Origin: Polaribacter sp. Z022
GTDB taxonomy: Bacteria > Bacteroidota > Bacteroidia > Flavobacteriales > Flavobacteriaceae
Length of the DNA stretch: 64,000 nucleotides
Reading direction: 5' to 3'
Assembly: GCF_023555495.1 (NCBI RefSeq)
Contig: NZ_JALCZO010000008.1
Location: forward strand, 53,542 to 117,541
The position numbers and the translations under genes were made by a program. Under the pieces are notes generated by a model. It worked only from the letters and a program-made list of their open reading frames with translations, did no database searches and had not been told where the DNA came from. Of the stretch, positions 18,878 through 28,257 are shown piece after piece. Numbering within the stretch: the stretch's first letter is position 1; each line of letters opens with the position of its first letter.

Positions 18878-18885
18878 TATCTTTG
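18878..18885 (+). promoter_or_regulatory. -7 box of map
   Basis: TATCTTTG, a perfect TAnnTTTG. It contains the TTG that would start the longest frame (18883), so translation must begin downstream, at the ATG at 18904. Confidence 0.7.
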
Positions 18886-18903
18886 CCTTTCAATTTTTTT
18901 AAC

Positions 18904-19713
18904 ATGATTAAAATAAAAACTAGAGAAGAAATAGAAATTATGCGCGAAAGTGCTTTAATTGTTTCTAAAACATTGGGTATGCTAGCTAAAGAAGTTAAAC
19001 CTGGAGTTTCTACTTTATATTTAGACAAACTTGCTGAAGATTTTATTAGAGCAGAAGGTGCTATTCCTGGTTTTTTAGGATTGTATGATTTTCCAAATAC
19101 ACTTTGTATGAGCCCAAACTCGCAAGTTGTTCATGGAATTCCAAACAAAAAACCATTAATAGAAGGCGATATTATTTCTATTGATTGTGGTGCTCTAAAA
19201 AATGGTTTTTATGGTGATCATGCATATACTTTTGCTGTTGGTGAAATTGCTGACGAAACAAAAAAACTTTTAGAGGTAACTAGAGAAAGTTTGTATGTTG
19301 GTATTCGTGAATTTAAAGCTGGAAATAGAGTTGGAGATGTTGGTTATGCTATTCAGAAATTTACAGAAGACCATGGTTATGGAGTTGTTAGAGAATTGGT
19401 AGGTCATGGTTTGGGAAGAGAAATGCATGAAGATCCAGAAATGCCAAATTATGGTAAAAGAGGAAGAGGAAAAAAGTTTACAGAAGGTATGGTTGTTGCA
19501 ATTGAACCTATGACAAACCTAGGAACTCATAAAATTAGACAGCATGCAGATGGTTGGACAATAACAACTTTAGATAATAAACCATCAGCTCATTTTGAAC
19601 ATGATGTTGCTATTGTTAATGGTAAACCAGAGTTACTTTCTACATTTAAATATGTGCATGAAGCATTAGGTATAGAAACTAATGAAGAAGATGAATTTAG
19701 AGCAGATTCTTAA
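18904..19713 (+). CDS. map: Methionine aminopeptidase, type I
   Basis: Removes the initiator methionine from nascent proteins in the cytoplasm. 269 aa from the ATG at 18904; an in-frame TTG at 18883 is discarded because it lies inside the -7 box. The pita-bread fold metal ligands are visible: SIDCGALKNGFYGDHA (two Asp), GHGLGREMHE (His), AIEPM (Glu) and the late FEHDVAI (Glu). It stands alone rather than in a ribosomal-protein operon and is followed 5 bp later by a methyltransferase gene. Confidence 0.96.
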   Translation: MIKIKTREEIEIMRESALIVSKTLGMLAKEVKPGVSTLYLDKLAEDFIRAEGAIPGFLGLYDFPNTLCMSPNSQVVHGIPNKKPLIEGDIISIDCGALKNGFYGDHAYTFAVGEIADETKKLLEVTRESLYVGIREFKAGNRVGDVGYAIQKFTEDHGYGVVRELVGHGLGREMHEDPEMPNYGKRGRGKKFTEGMVVAIEPMTNLGTHKIRQHADGWTITTLDNKPSAHFEHDVAIVNGKPELLSTFKYVHEALGIETNEEDEFRADS

Positions 19714-19718
19714 TATTT

Positions 19719-20489
19719 GTGTCTTTATTTAAATCCATATTAAACACTGTACCAAGACCTTGGCTAATTAAAGCAAGTTACTTAGTTAGACCTATTATTG
19801 CTTTATCTTTAAAAGGAAATAAATTTACAGACCCAATAGATGGTAAAAGCTTTCGTAAGTTTTTACCTTATGGTTATGGTAAACAAAGAGAAAATGCACT
19901 TTCTCCATCTACTCTTTCTTTAGAAAGACACAGATTAATGTGGTTATTTTTAAAAGACGAAACAAACTTCTTTACTTCAGAAAAGAAACTAAAAACGTTA
20001 CATATAGCACCAGAACAATGTTTTTTAGACATTTTTAGAAAACAAAAAAACTTAAATTATATTACCTCAGATTTAGAATCTCCAATTGCAGATGTAAAAG
20101 CAGATATTTGTAATTTACCTTTTAAAGACAATTCTTTTGATGTTGTTTTTTGCAATCATGTTTTAGAACATATTACAGATGATACAAAAGCAATGCAAGA
20201 ACTTTTTAGAGTAATGAAAAAAGGCGGTTTTGGTATCTTTCAAATTCCACAAGACTTATCTAGAGAAACTACTTTTGAAGACAACTCTATTACTGATAAA
20301 AAAGAACGAGCAGAAATCTTTGGACAGTATGATCATGTAAGAGTTTATGGTAAAGATTACTTTAATAAATTAAGATCTATTGGTTTTAAAGTAGATGAAA
20401 TTGACTACACAAAAAAAATCGCTCCAGAAAAACTAGAACGATTTTGTTTGATGAAGAATGAAATTCTTCCTGTATGTTATAAAAAATAA
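19719..20489 (+). CDS. Class I SAM-dependent methyltransferase
   Basis: A 256-aa cytoplasmic protein with a Methyltransf_11-like core: ADICNLPFKDNSFDVVFCN gives the Asp and post-motif region and HVLEHITDD the motif near residue 150. The glycine-rich motif I is degenerate (TLHIAPEQCF), as in a group of Bacteroidetes methyltransferases with unknown substrate. It begins with GTG 5 bp after the map stop; the sequence MSLFKSILNTVPRPW supports this start. Cotranscribed with map. It ends directly against the convergent gene at 20490. Confidence 0.85.
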   Translation: MSLFKSILNTVPRPWLIKASYLVRPIIALSLKGNKFTDPIDGKSFRKFLPYGYGKQRENALSPSTLSLERHRLMWLFLKDETNFFTSEKKLKTLHIAPEQCFLDIFRKQKNLNYITSDLESPIADVKADICNLPFKDNSFDVVFCNHVLEHITDDTKAMQELFRVMKKGGFGIFQIPQDLSRETTFEDNSITDKKERAEIFGQYDHVRVYGKDYFNKLRSIGFKVDEIDYTKKIAPEKLERFCLMKNEILPVCYKK

Positions 20490-21767
20490 TTATTTATTAT
20501 TTCTTAAAAATTCTGCTATTTTTTCTAATTTTTCGTTTCCTAAAATTATAAATTCACCTTGCATTAATTGGTAAGAACCGTTTGATAATTTTACAACTTT
20601 AGTATTACCAGTATAAACTCCAGATTCATTATCAGGAGCTCCAACTTTAGTTCCATTTTGATTAACCCAAACAGTTTCATTATCTTTTATTGCTTGAAAT
20701 TTATTATTATAAAAAGCTCCTATAAACTGGTATCTAGAAGTACTTCTTAACATTTTTCCATCTATAGAACATAAAAAAGAATGCACTTTATAATTATTGT
20801 TAATATATAGAGGGTGTATACCACCTCCTAAATGACCTCCAAATTTGTACCAAACTTTATTTACTTTTAACTCATCATCTTTGTTATACTTATCAATAAC
20901 GTCGTTCTTTTTTAAATTTTTAAATAAATCTTGTTTATTAGCAACTTTTACGTTTTTCTTTAAATTTAAATCATAAACCATTGGCTCATAAGAGTTGTTT
21001 GGATATGTAACTAATCTTCCATTTCCACGAGGTAACATTACTTCTCCATAATGAGTAGAAAGCATATTAAAATCTGAAGGACTTGGTAATGTATAACCCG
21101 TTTTAGAACTAGCATTATAACAATAAATTTTAGTAGCTTCTTTTACTTTATTTTTTAAAATAAAAAAGCCATCAAAACTTAATGCATCTTCATAAAGATC
21201 TGCTTTTAACAATACTTCTCCTTTATCATTTATAATACCATAATAATTATTTGCCTTAAAAAGGGCTAAATTATTTTTATCAAACTTATAAATACTATCA
21301 ACTTTAAGAGACAAGGATTCAGACTTATTATTCCAAATAGTTTTTAAAGAATCTATTCTTTTTAATTCTTTTTCTTTTCTTAAGCGTTCTTCTTCAATCC
21401 TTTTTTCTTCTGCTAATTGAGCTTCTAATTCTTCATTAATATTAACAAATAAGTCTAAAAACTCTAAATATTCTTCTGATTTTTTATTTTTAACTAATAA
21501 AAAATATTGTTTGGCATAAGATTGAGCTTCTGCAAAATTTGTTAATTCATAATGAATTATTGTTCCTAATCTAGCAACTTTAGAAGAAGTAATAGTATCC
21601 ATGTATTTCATGGCTTTGTCAAAATGAGTCAATGACAGTTGTACTTCTAAGTTTTCAAGACTCTCTTTAGCCCTTTTTACATAGACATTTGCAATGTCTT
21701 TATTAGATTGAGCGTTTGATAACGCAAACGTCATTAAGCATATAAATGCTAATAGTAATTTTTTCAT
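20490..21767 (-). CDS. Hypothetical secreted protein with TPR-like N-terminus and WG-like repeats
   Basis: 425 aa. Signal peptide 1-19 (cleavage after SNA). Residues 20-110 are helical and TPR-like, followed by a charged coiled-coil (EAQLAEEKRIEEERLRK, about 113-140). The C-terminal half has beta repeats of the NYYGIINDKGEVLLK type, resembling WG/KWG repeats. No catalytic motif seen. Probably periplasmic. Monocistronic; it ends 1 bp from the convergent methyltransferase stop with no terminator hairpin between. Confidence 0.7.
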   Translation of the reverse strand: MKKLLLAFICLMTFALSNAQSNKDIANVYVKRAKESLENLEVQLSLTHFDKAMKYMDTITSSKVARLGTIIHYELTNFAEAQSYAKQYFLLVKNKKSEEYLEFLDLFVNINEELEAQLAEEKRIEEERLRKEKELKRIDSLKTIWNNKSESLSLKVDSIYKFDKNNLALFKANNYYGIINDKGEVLLKADLYEDALSFDGFFILKNKVKEATKIYCYNASSKTGYTLPSPSDFNMLSTHYGEVMLPRGNGRLVTYPNNSYEPMVYDLNLKKNVKVANKQDLFKNLKKNDVIDKYNKDDELKVNKVWYKFGGHLGGGIHPLYINNNYKVHSFLCSIDGKMLRSTSRYQFIGAFYNNKFQAIKDNETVWVNQNGTKVGAPDNESGVYTGNTKVVKLSNGSYQLMQGEFIILGNEKLEKIAEFLRNNK

Positions 21768-21840
21768 AGTAGTTGTAGTTATCCCCGTTTACAAAACGCA
21801 ATATAGCAAAAATAGAGCGTAATCTACTAACAAAAAATAC

Positions 21841-22833
21841 CTACTTATAAGTATTTGTCTTATATTCTTTTAACACACCCTTTTTATCAACAAATAATAA
21901 TATTGCATCTATATTTTTGTGTTTATCTAAAAATTCTATAGATTTTTCTAATCCCATAGCCATAAAAGCAGTTGCATAAGCATCTACATCTGCACAATCT
22001 AAACTAGCAATAACTGAGGCACTTAGTAAATTACTTTCTTTTGCATACCCTGTTAAAGGATTAATTGTATGTACAAATTTTTGTCCTTCTTTAGTTAATC
22101 TAAATTTTCTATAATTACCAGAAGTTGCCATAGACTTATTAGATAAATTTAAATTTTTATATCCTTTATTTTTATCTTTATTTAATGGATCTACCAATTT
22201 AATTATCCAAGGAACATTATTTTCTTTTGTTCCTTTAGCTCTAATTTCTCCTCCAATTTCAACTAAAAAATTATCTACATTTTTACCCATTAAAAAACGA
22301 GCAACAACATCAATTCCAAATCCTTTAGCAATTGAGTTAAAATCTAAATAAATTTTAGGGTCTTGTTTTACAATTCTTCCTTTTTCTAATAAAACTTTAT
22401 TAAGACCAACATACTTCATTTGCTCTAGCACTTCATTTTCTGTTAAAGATTTCTTTTCTCTTTTAGGACCAAAACCCCATGCATTAACCAAATTACCAAC
22501 TGTAGGATCAAAATATCCATTGGTTTCTTTATGTATTCTTTTAGACTTTTTAAAAACTTCAGTAAATAAATCATCTACCAAAACAGAAGAATCTCCTTTA
22601 TTAATTTTAGAAATATCTGAAGAAGGAATATAGGTAGATAACGACTTATTCATTAAATAAAACAAACTGTCTATCGATTTTTGATAGTTCTTTGATGCGT
22701 TTAAATAAACAATTTTATAAGTAGTACCAAAAACATGACCTTTTAAAGTATAGTTTTTTCTTATTTCTTGCTTTGAACATGCAAAAAACATTATACTAAT
22801 CGTAAGAAAAAGAAGATTTTTTTTAAGTATCAT
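21841..22833 (-). CDS. apbE: FAD:protein FMN transferase (ApbE), lipoprotein
   Basis: Attaches FMN covalently to target proteins (for example Nqr/Rnf subunits) in the periplasm. 330 aa from the ATG at 22833; the frame extends 18 codons upstream but the lipoprotein signal (MILKKNLL...MFFAC, Cys19) places the start here. ApbE features: GTTYKIVY near 35, the SDISKINKG region, PTVGNLVNAWGFGP, DFNSIAKGFGID, the EIGGEIRAKG nucleotide-binding motif, and late SASVIA...ADVDAYATAFMAMG with the metal-binding Asp. Divergent from the OmpA gene. Confidence 0.93.
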   Translation of the reverse strand: MILKKNLLFLTISIMFFACSKQEIRKNYTLKGHVFGTTYKIVYLNASKNYQKSIDSLFYLMNKSLSTYIPSSDISKINKGDSSVLVDDLFTEVFKKSKRIHKETNGYFDPTVGNLVNAWGFGPKREKKSLTENEVLEQMKYVGLNKVLLEKGRIVKQDPKIYLDFNSIAKGFGIDVVARFLMGKNVDNFLVEIGGEIRAKGTKENNVPWIIKLVDPLNKDKNKGYKNLNLSNKSMATSGNYRKFRLTKEGQKFVHTINPLTGYAKESNLLSASVIASLDCADVDAYATAFMAMGLEKSIEFLDKHKNIDAILLFVDKKGVLKEYKTNTYK

Positions 22834-22916
22834 TAATTTTATATTCAGTTCACAAAAATAGTGCATAAAGTTTTCATAAAATATCATTAATACTACTTTT
22901 TATAGATACATTTTGC

Positions 22917-22924
22917 TAAATTTG
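22917..22924 (+). promoter_or_regulatory. -7 box of the OmpA-family gene
   Basis: TAAATTTG, 24 bp before the ATG at 22949. Confidence 0.6.
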
Positions 22925-22948
22925 TTAACTGAATTTAATCTTTAGACG

Positions 22949-23794
22949 ATGAAAAAAATATCATTACTGTTATTAACTGCAGTTTTAGTTAGTTCTTGTG
23001 TTACAAAAAAAGAATTTGTTGCTTTACAAACTAAACATGATCAAACTAAAAAAGAATTAGTAAATGTAAAAGCTAACTTACAAAAGTGTTTAATTGAAAA
23101 CGAAAAAGAATCTACACAAGTTTTTGGTTTAACAGAACAAGTAAAAACCCTAAAAGAAGATAAAAAAGTAGCTTTAAAACAAGTTGAAAACTTAACTGTT
23201 TTAACACAATCTTCTTCAGATAATATTAAAAGTGTAATTTCTCAATTAAGCGAAAAAGACAAATATATTAATGGTGTAAGAAAAGCAATGACTCAAAAAG
23301 ATTCATTAAATCTTGCTATTAAATATCATTTAACTAAAAACTTAACAGATGGTATACAAGATAAAGATATTGAAGTAAATGTTGAGAAAACTGTTGTATT
23401 TATATCTATTTCTGACAAATTATTATTTAAAAGCGGAAGTTATAATGTAACTGACAAAGCTTATACAGTATTAGAAAAAATAGCTAAAGTTATTAAAGGG
23501 CAACCTAAAATGGATGTTATGATAGAAGGTCATACAGATTCTAACCCTATAAAAACTGATTTCTTACAAGACAACTGGGATTTATCAGCTAAAAGAGCTA
23601 CTTCTATTACAAGAATTTTACAATATAAATATGGTGTTCAACCTCAAAGGTTAATTGCTGCTGGTAGAAGCCAATATGTACCTTTAGTTGAAAATGACTC
23701 TGATGTTAATAGAGCAATTAACAGAAGAACAAAAATTATTATAATGCCTAAATTAAATCAGTTTTTTGATTTGTTAGAGCAAGATACTGAGTAA
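22949..23794 (+). CDS. OmpA family lipoprotein
   Basis: 281 aa. Lipoprotein signal with Cys17 (VLVSSC), a coiled-coil region (about 25-125) and a C-terminal OmpA/MotB peptidoglycan-binding domain (about 150-270) with the motif IEGHTDSNPIKT, then NWDLSAKRATSI and RINRRTKI. It would anchor the outer membrane to the cell wall, as Pal or YiaD do. Own promoter upstream and strong terminator 10 bp after the stop, so monocistronic. Confidence 0.93.
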   Translation: MKKISLLLLTAVLVSSCVTKKEFVALQTKHDQTKKELVNVKANLQKCLIENEKESTQVFGLTEQVKTLKEDKKVALKQVENLTVLTQSSSDNIKSVISQLSEKDKYINGVRKAMTQKDSLNLAIKYHLTKNLTDGIQDKDIEVNVEKTVVFISISDKLLFKSGSYNVTDKAYTVLEKIAKVIKGQPKMDVMIEGHTDSNPIKTDFLQDNWDLSAKRATSITRILQYKYGVQPQRLIAAGRSQYVPLVENDSDVNRAINRRTKIIIMPKLNQFFDLLEQDTE

Positions 23795-23803
23795 AATATT
23801 ATT

Positions 23804-23834
23804 AAAAAACCATCTGATTTTCAGATGGTTTTTT
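23804..23834 (+). terminator. Intrinsic terminator
   Basis: Stem AAAAAACCATCTGA with TCAGATGGTTTTTT around a three-base loop, T-run included. Also usable from the minus strand because of the A-run. Confidence 0.9.
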
Positions 23835-23872
23835 GTTTTATAATTAATTATTTTAATTAAAAATTAAGACTT

Positions 23873-24238
23873 TTACTCTATAATCTTAATAAAATCATCA
23901 AATGCTTCATAGTAAGGTTGATTTTTAAAAACAGGGTTATCAACACTTTCTGCATTAGCAATACCAACACCAGCAAACCAAACTTTTGCATTTTGCTTTA
24001 TAGCATGATTTTTAAAAGTTTCCATCCAAATTGCATCATATTCATTAGGATTTTGAATATTGTTAGTAGCTTTAACCAATACAAAAATTGTAGGTTCTCC
24101 TTTTTTAAATAATACAAACTGAGGATGTTTTTTTAATTGGCTATTTATTGCCTGAAATTCATACCCCATTTTTGTAAGTTTTTCACCTACAATATTCATT
24201 GCCAAATTGTGCAATTCTTGTTCGGTTAAAATCTGCAT
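23873..24238 (-). CDS. Hypothetical conserved protein, 121 aa
   Basis: Small soluble protein, no signal. An alternating pattern with FVLFKKGEPTIFVLVKA (about 42-58) and a later KVWFAGVGIAN strand suggests an alpha/beta fold reminiscent of small PD-(D/E)XK-like domains, but the catalytic residues are not clear and I do not assign a function. The layout (helicase gene upstream on the same strand, 98-bp gap) suggests its own transcript. Confidence 0.65.
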   Translation of the reverse strand: MQILTEQELHNLAMNIVGEKLTKMGYEFQAINSQLKKHPQFVLFKKGEPTIFVLVKATNNIQNPNEYDAIWMETFKNHAIKQNAKVWFAGVGIANAESVDNPVFKNQPYYEAFDDFIKIIE

Positions 24239-24336
24239 TTCCTAAAATAAAATTATTGAATTATGTATCTTTTATTTGTCATTTTATTATTATTTCGCTT
24301 AAAATGACAGTAACTTAACTTTTTTTAAAAGTTAAT

Positions 24337-25689
24337 CTACTTCTTTTTATTTCTTTTATTGTAATTTTTATCTCCCCTAGTTTTAGGCTTCTTATATTTT
24401 TTAGCAATTTCTCTTCTATAAGATCCACCTAAATTTACTTTACTATTTTTCTCGCTTTTTTCATGAAAAGCAGGTCCAGGTACATACTCTAAACCAGATC
24501 TATTTTTAGATTGTTCATTATCTTCTTTAGGCCTTTCATCTTCAGTTAACATTGTAGAAATTTCTACTTCATCTGGCAATTCTAAAACAGGAATTTTATA
24601 ATCCATTAACTCTTCAATACCAGCTTTAGCTTCTTGTTCTTTTTCGGTTGAAAAAAGAATGGTTTTTCCTGCTTTTTCTGCACGACCAGTTCTTCCAATT
24701 CTATGCATATAGTTTTCTGGAAAATCTGGAGTATCAAAATTAAATACATGAGAAACTTCATCAAAATCTAAACCACGAGCCATTACATCTGTTGCTAATA
24801 AAATTCTGTTTTTCCCTTCATCAAACTGACGGATAGAACGTATTCTATAATTTTGAGTTTTATTAGAATGGATTACACACATTTCATCATTAAACACTTC
24901 TTCTAAATGTTTAAACAACAAATCTGCAGTTCTTTTAAATGCAACAAAAATTAATACTTTACTATACGTTTCTTTGTCTTTTAAAAGGTAATTTAACAAA
25001 TTTACTTTAGTAAAAAAGTTAGGTATATTATAAGAAACTTGCTTAATATTATCTAAAGGAGTTCCACTAACTGCTACAGAAATTTTAGTCGGATTTTTAA
25101 AAAAATCGTAAATTAAAGCATCCACATCTTCAGTCATAGTTGCAGAAAAAAGCACATTTTGTCTTCTTTCTGGTATCACATCAAAAATGTTCATCAATTG
25201 AAAACGGAAACCTAAATCTAACATTACATCTACCTCATCAATAACCAATTTTTGAATAGATTTAAGTTTTAAAGCATTGCTTAAAGCCAAATCATACAAA
25301 CGTCCTGGTGTAGCAACAATTATATCTTGTCCCTGTAAAATAGCTTGTTTTTGGGTATTAATGTTTGTACCACCATAAACCCCTAAAACACGATTATTAA
25401 TGTATTTTGATAGTTTTTCTATTTCATCTACTACCTGAATTACCAATTCACGAGTGGGCACCAACACTAAAACTCTTGGATGTTGTTGCTTAGAAAACTT
25501 TAATTCTTGCAAAATAGGCATCATATAAGCAAAGGTTTTACCTGTACCAGTTTGTGCAATTCCCACAACATCTTTCCCCGATTTTACTACAGAAAATGCT
25601 TGTTCTTGAATTGGTGTTGGGTTTACAAAACCTAAATCATCAATAGCATATTGTAGTTGTTTAGAGATTCCTAAATCTGTAAAAGTCAT
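24337..25689 (-). CDS. DEAD-box RNA helicase family protein
   Basis: 450 aa from the ATG at 25689 (a TTG six codons upstream lies in the promoter). Unwinds or remodels RNA with ATP. Q motif FTDLGI...PTPIQEQAF, Walker A AQTGTGKT, PTRELV, TPGRL, the Walker B reads DEVD rather than DEAD, then SAT, and motif VI HRIGRTGRAEK. The C-terminal 80 residues are basic and disordered (KKYKKPKTRGDKNYNKRNKKK-like), typical of RhlE-type RNA helicases that act on ribosomes or structured RNA. Confidence 0.93.
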   Translation of the reverse strand: MTFTDLGISKQLQYAIDDLGFVNPTPIQEQAFSVVKSGKDVVGIAQTGTGKTFAYMMPILQELKFSKQQHPRVLVLVPTRELVIQVVDEIEKLSKYINNRVLGVYGGTNINTQKQAILQGQDIIVATPGRLYDLALSNALKLKSIQKLVIDEVDVMLDLGFRFQLMNIFDVIPERRQNVLFSATMTEDVDALIYDFFKNPTKISVAVSGTPLDNIKQVSYNIPNFFTKVNLLNYLLKDKETYSKVLIFVAFKRTADLLFKHLEEVFNDEMCVIHSNKTQNYRIRSIRQFDEGKNRILLATDVMARGLDFDEVSHVFNFDTPDFPENYMHRIGRTGRAEKAGKTILFSTEKEQEAKAGIEELMDYKIPVLELPDEVEISTMLTEDERPKEDNEQSKNRSGLEYVPGPAFHEKSEKNSKVNLGGSYRREIAKKYKKPKTRGDKNYNKRNKKK

Positions 25690-25704
25690 TCTAATTATTT
25701 TTTG

Positions 25705-25712
25705 CAAAGGTA
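25705..25712 (-). promoter_or_regulatory. -7 box of the DEAD-box helicase gene
   Basis: TACCTTTG on the minus strand. It overlaps the TTG of the longest frame, so the ATG at 25689, 15 bp downstream, is the start. Confidence 0.65.
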
Positions 25713-25814
25713 CATTTAAAGTTTTGAGTGACGAATTTTGAATTTTAAGTTTAACAGGAAACTAAAAAAATAAAAATCTGACAGTTTTCATAAATTTTGA
25801 AAGTCTAAATTTAG

Positions 25815-25822
25815 TAGTTTTG
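25815..25822 (+). promoter_or_regulatory. -7 box of the TatD gene
   Basis: TAGTTTTG, 20 bp before the ATG at 25843. Confidence 0.6.
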
Positions 25823-25842
25823 TTGCTTCCTAAATAACTTAA

Positions 25843-26607
25843 ATGATTACAGATACACACACCCATTTATATTCAGATCAGTTTAATGAAGATCAAGCAG
25901 AAATGATGCAAAGAGCTAAAGATGCTGGGGTTTCCCGCTTTTTTATTCCTGCTATAGATTCTTCATATACAAACAAAATGTTGCAGCTAGAAAAAGAGTA
26001 TCCAAATGAAGTTTTTTTAATGATGGGATTGCACCCAACTTCTGTAAAAGAAAATTATTTAGAAGAATTAGCCCTGGTAAAAGAATGGATTGATAAAAGA
26101 AATTTTTATGCAATTGGAGAAATTGGTATGGATTTGTATTGGGACAAAACTTTTTTAGAACAACAAAAACAAGCTTTTAAAACTCAAATACAATGGGCAA
26201 AAGAAAAAAAACTACCCATAAACATACATTGCAGAGATGCTTTTGATGAAATTTTTGATGTTTTAGAAACCGAAAAAGGAGATGATTTAAGAGGTATTTT
26301 TCATTGCTTTACAGGTAACAAAGAACAAGCAGAAAAAGCTATTTCTTACAATATGAAATTAGGAATTGGAGGTGTTGCAACCTTTAAAAATGGTAAGATT
26401 GATAAATTTTTAAATGAAATTGACATTAAACATATTGTTTTAGAAACTGATGCTCCTTATTTAGCTCCTACTCCATTTAGAGGCAAAAGAAATGAAAGTT
26501 CATACATAACTAATGTTGTTGATAAATTAGTTGATATTTACGGACTTTCTTTCGATGAAATTTCGGAAATTACTACTCAAAATTCTAAAGACGTTTTTAA
26601 TATTTAA
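25843..26607 (+). CDS. TatD family metal-dependent hydrolase
   Basis: A 254-aa TIM-barrel hydrolase, member of the TatD/YcfH group with DNase or D-aminoacyl-tRNA related activities. Metal ligands: THTH (His6, His8), the GEIGMDLYWD block (Glu near 97), NIHCRDAFDE (His near 128), IFHCFTG (His near 153), and LETDAPYLAP (Asp near 203). No signal peptide. Its stop is 4 bp before the next gene, so 25843-28200 looks like a three-gene operon. Confidence 0.93.
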   Translation: MITDTHTHLYSDQFNEDQAEMMQRAKDAGVSRFFIPAIDSSYTNKMLQLEKEYPNEVFLMMGLHPTSVKENYLEELALVKEWIDKRNFYAIGEIGMDLYWDKTFLEQQKQAFKTQIQWAKEKKLPINIHCRDAFDEIFDVLETEKGDDLRGIFHCFTGNKEQAEKAISYNMKLGIGGVATFKNGKIDKFLNEIDIKHIVLETDAPYLAPTPFRGKRNESSYITNVVDKLVDIYGLSFDEISEITTQNSKDVFNI

Positions 26608-26611
26608 TAAA

Positions 26612-27706
26612 ATGAACAAACAACTTTTATTCTTAGTAATTCTCTTAATTTCTTTTAAAAGTAATGCACAAGATTATAGAAAACATTGGAAAGATGGCAA
26701 TTTAGTTTGGAGTGATTTTCAAGCAAAACCAACTAAAAAACACACTTCATATCTTGCTTATGTTTTACTTTATCAGTCTGATAAAAAAATTATAGACAAT
26801 GTTACTTATGAAGGTGTTTTTACAGATGCTTATATAGACAAATCATTGTCATTTGTTCATAATAATTTAAAAGACAAGCATCATTTAAAATACAATCAGG
26901 TAATTTTTAACTTGCTAGAAATCTATAAAAGAAAACTACAAAAAAGAATAATTTCTTTAGAAAACATTCATTCTATAAGTTCTGTTTTAAGTGATACTAA
27001 AAATCAATTACAAAGAAAAATTTTAGATTTTCAAGAAGAAGGTAATTATGGTATAGATAAAGATATTACTGCTAAATGGCTTTCTCAAACAAATTTAGAT
27101 TTATTAAAAATTGATGTTTTTGAATTGCCCGATTTTAAAAAAAGTAATTGGACTTATGGTTTAAATGGTGGTGTAGATTTTGCCTTTTATAATGATAAAT
27201 ACAAAGAAATCTTTAACAACACTGCAGCACTAACTTTTGGTTTTGAGTTTTCTTATAAAAAGCTATTTATGGGCTTAAACATGTCTATTACAAACAGTAA
27301 ATTGAATGAAGACATAGTACATAATTCTTTTTTAAACTCTAAAGGAAATAGAAGTACCATTTCTAATTTAAACATTACTTTAGGATACCCAATCTACGAA
27401 ACCAATAAATTTAGAATACTTCCTTTTGCAGGTTATGGAATTTTAAGTTTAGGTGAAGTTAATAAAGAAAAAAATAAAGATGAAATTACAAATGGTAGCT
27501 CATTTATAGGTTTAAATTTTGATTTCAAAAACAGAAAAAGAGTTAATTTTACTCCATCTATTTTTAACATAAGAGAAGAAGGAAATAGTTATATTAGAGC
27601 TAAAATTTTTATGAGTAAATCTAACTTTAATCCAAATTTAAAAGGTTATAGCATAAATATTGGAATTGCTTATGGTATAGAAGGTAGATTATTATCTTTA
27701 AAATAA
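26612..27706 (+). CDS. Hypothetical exported protein with barrel-like C-terminus
   Basis: 364 aa from the ATG at 26612; a longer frame from 26531 would overlap tatD and lacks the signal. Signal peptide MNKQLLFLVILLISF...SNA. The mature N-terminus begins with HWKDGNLVWSDFQAK, similar to the W-x-D-F start of DUF922-type periplasmic proteins, but the HExxH zinc motif is not visible. The last 180 residues are alternating strands ending in a C-terminal aromatic/hydrophobic residue pattern compatible with an outer-membrane beta-barrel. It overlaps ogt by 1 bp. Confidence 0.7.
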   Translation: MNKQLLFLVILLISFKSNAQDYRKHWKDGNLVWSDFQAKPTKKHTSYLAYVLLYQSDKKIIDNVTYEGVFTDAYIDKSLSFVHNNLKDKHHLKYNQVIFNLLEIYKRKLQKRIISLENIHSISSVLSDTKNQLQRKILDFQEEGNYGIDKDITAKWLSQTNLDLLKIDVFELPDFKKSNWTYGLNGGVDFAFYNDKYKEIFNNTAALTFGFEFSYKKLFMGLNMSITNSKLNEDIVHNSFLNSKGNRSTISNLNITLGYPIYETNKFRILPFAGYGILSLGEVNKEKNKDEITNGSSFIGLNFDFKNRKRVNFTPSIFNIREEGNSYIRAKIFMSKSNFNPNLKGYSINIGIAYGIEGRLLSLK

Positions 27707-28200
27707 TGAGTTTACAAACTGCATTTTATAAAACACCAATTGGAACTGCTAAAATTATTGGAGATGAAAATGGCATACAGTCTATAACCGTTTTAGATGA
27801 AGATTTTTCTGGTAATTTAGATACTGTAAACACAAAAGTTCCTTATTATTTACAAGATTGTATTACACAATTAGAACAATATTTTTCTGGAGAAAGAGTA
27901 AATTTTGATTTAAAATTAAATCCTCAAGGAACTACTTTTCAGAAAAAAGTTTGGGAAGAACTTTTAAACATACCTTTTAATAAAACAAGAACTTATTTAG
28001 AACAAAGTAAAGCTTTGGGCGACGTAAAAGCAATAAGAGCTGTTGCTTCTGCAAATGGCAAAAACCCAATTTGGATAATAATTCCATGTCATAGAGTTAT
28101 TGGTTCTGATGGTTCTTTAACAGGTTATGCTGGTGGAATTTGGCGTAAAAAGTGGTTACTAGCGCATGAAAACCCTGTAAAACAGCAATCACTTTTTTAA
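27706..28200 (+). CDS. ogt: Methylated-DNA--protein-cysteine methyltransferase
   Basis: Repairs O6-alkylguanine by transferring the alkyl group to its own cysteine. 164 aa; the acceptor Cys128 is in IIPCHRVIG, preceded by ALGDVKAIRAVASANGKNP and followed by GYAGGIWRK, all conserved. No Ada-type N-terminal domain, so a constitutive Ogt-type enzyme. The ATG overlaps the stop of the preceding gene (TAATG), so translation is coupled. Confidence 0.95.
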   Translation: MSLQTAFYKTPIGTAKIIGDENGIQSITVLDEDFSGNLDTVNTKVPYYLQDCITQLEQYFSGERVNFDLKLNPQGTTFQKKVWEELLNIPFNKTRTYLEQSKALGDVKAIRAVASANGKNPIWIIIPCHRVIGSDGSLTGYAGGIWRKKWLLAHENPVKQQSLF

Positions 28201-28257
28201 TTATTATTTTAAGAATATTAAAAAACTAATTTTTACGTTAAGATTGTATCGTTTTTT

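Noticed and set aside
24337..25689. DEVD instead of DEAD in the helicase as a novelty
   Set aside because: Variation at this third position is ordinary in the family and all other motifs are intact.
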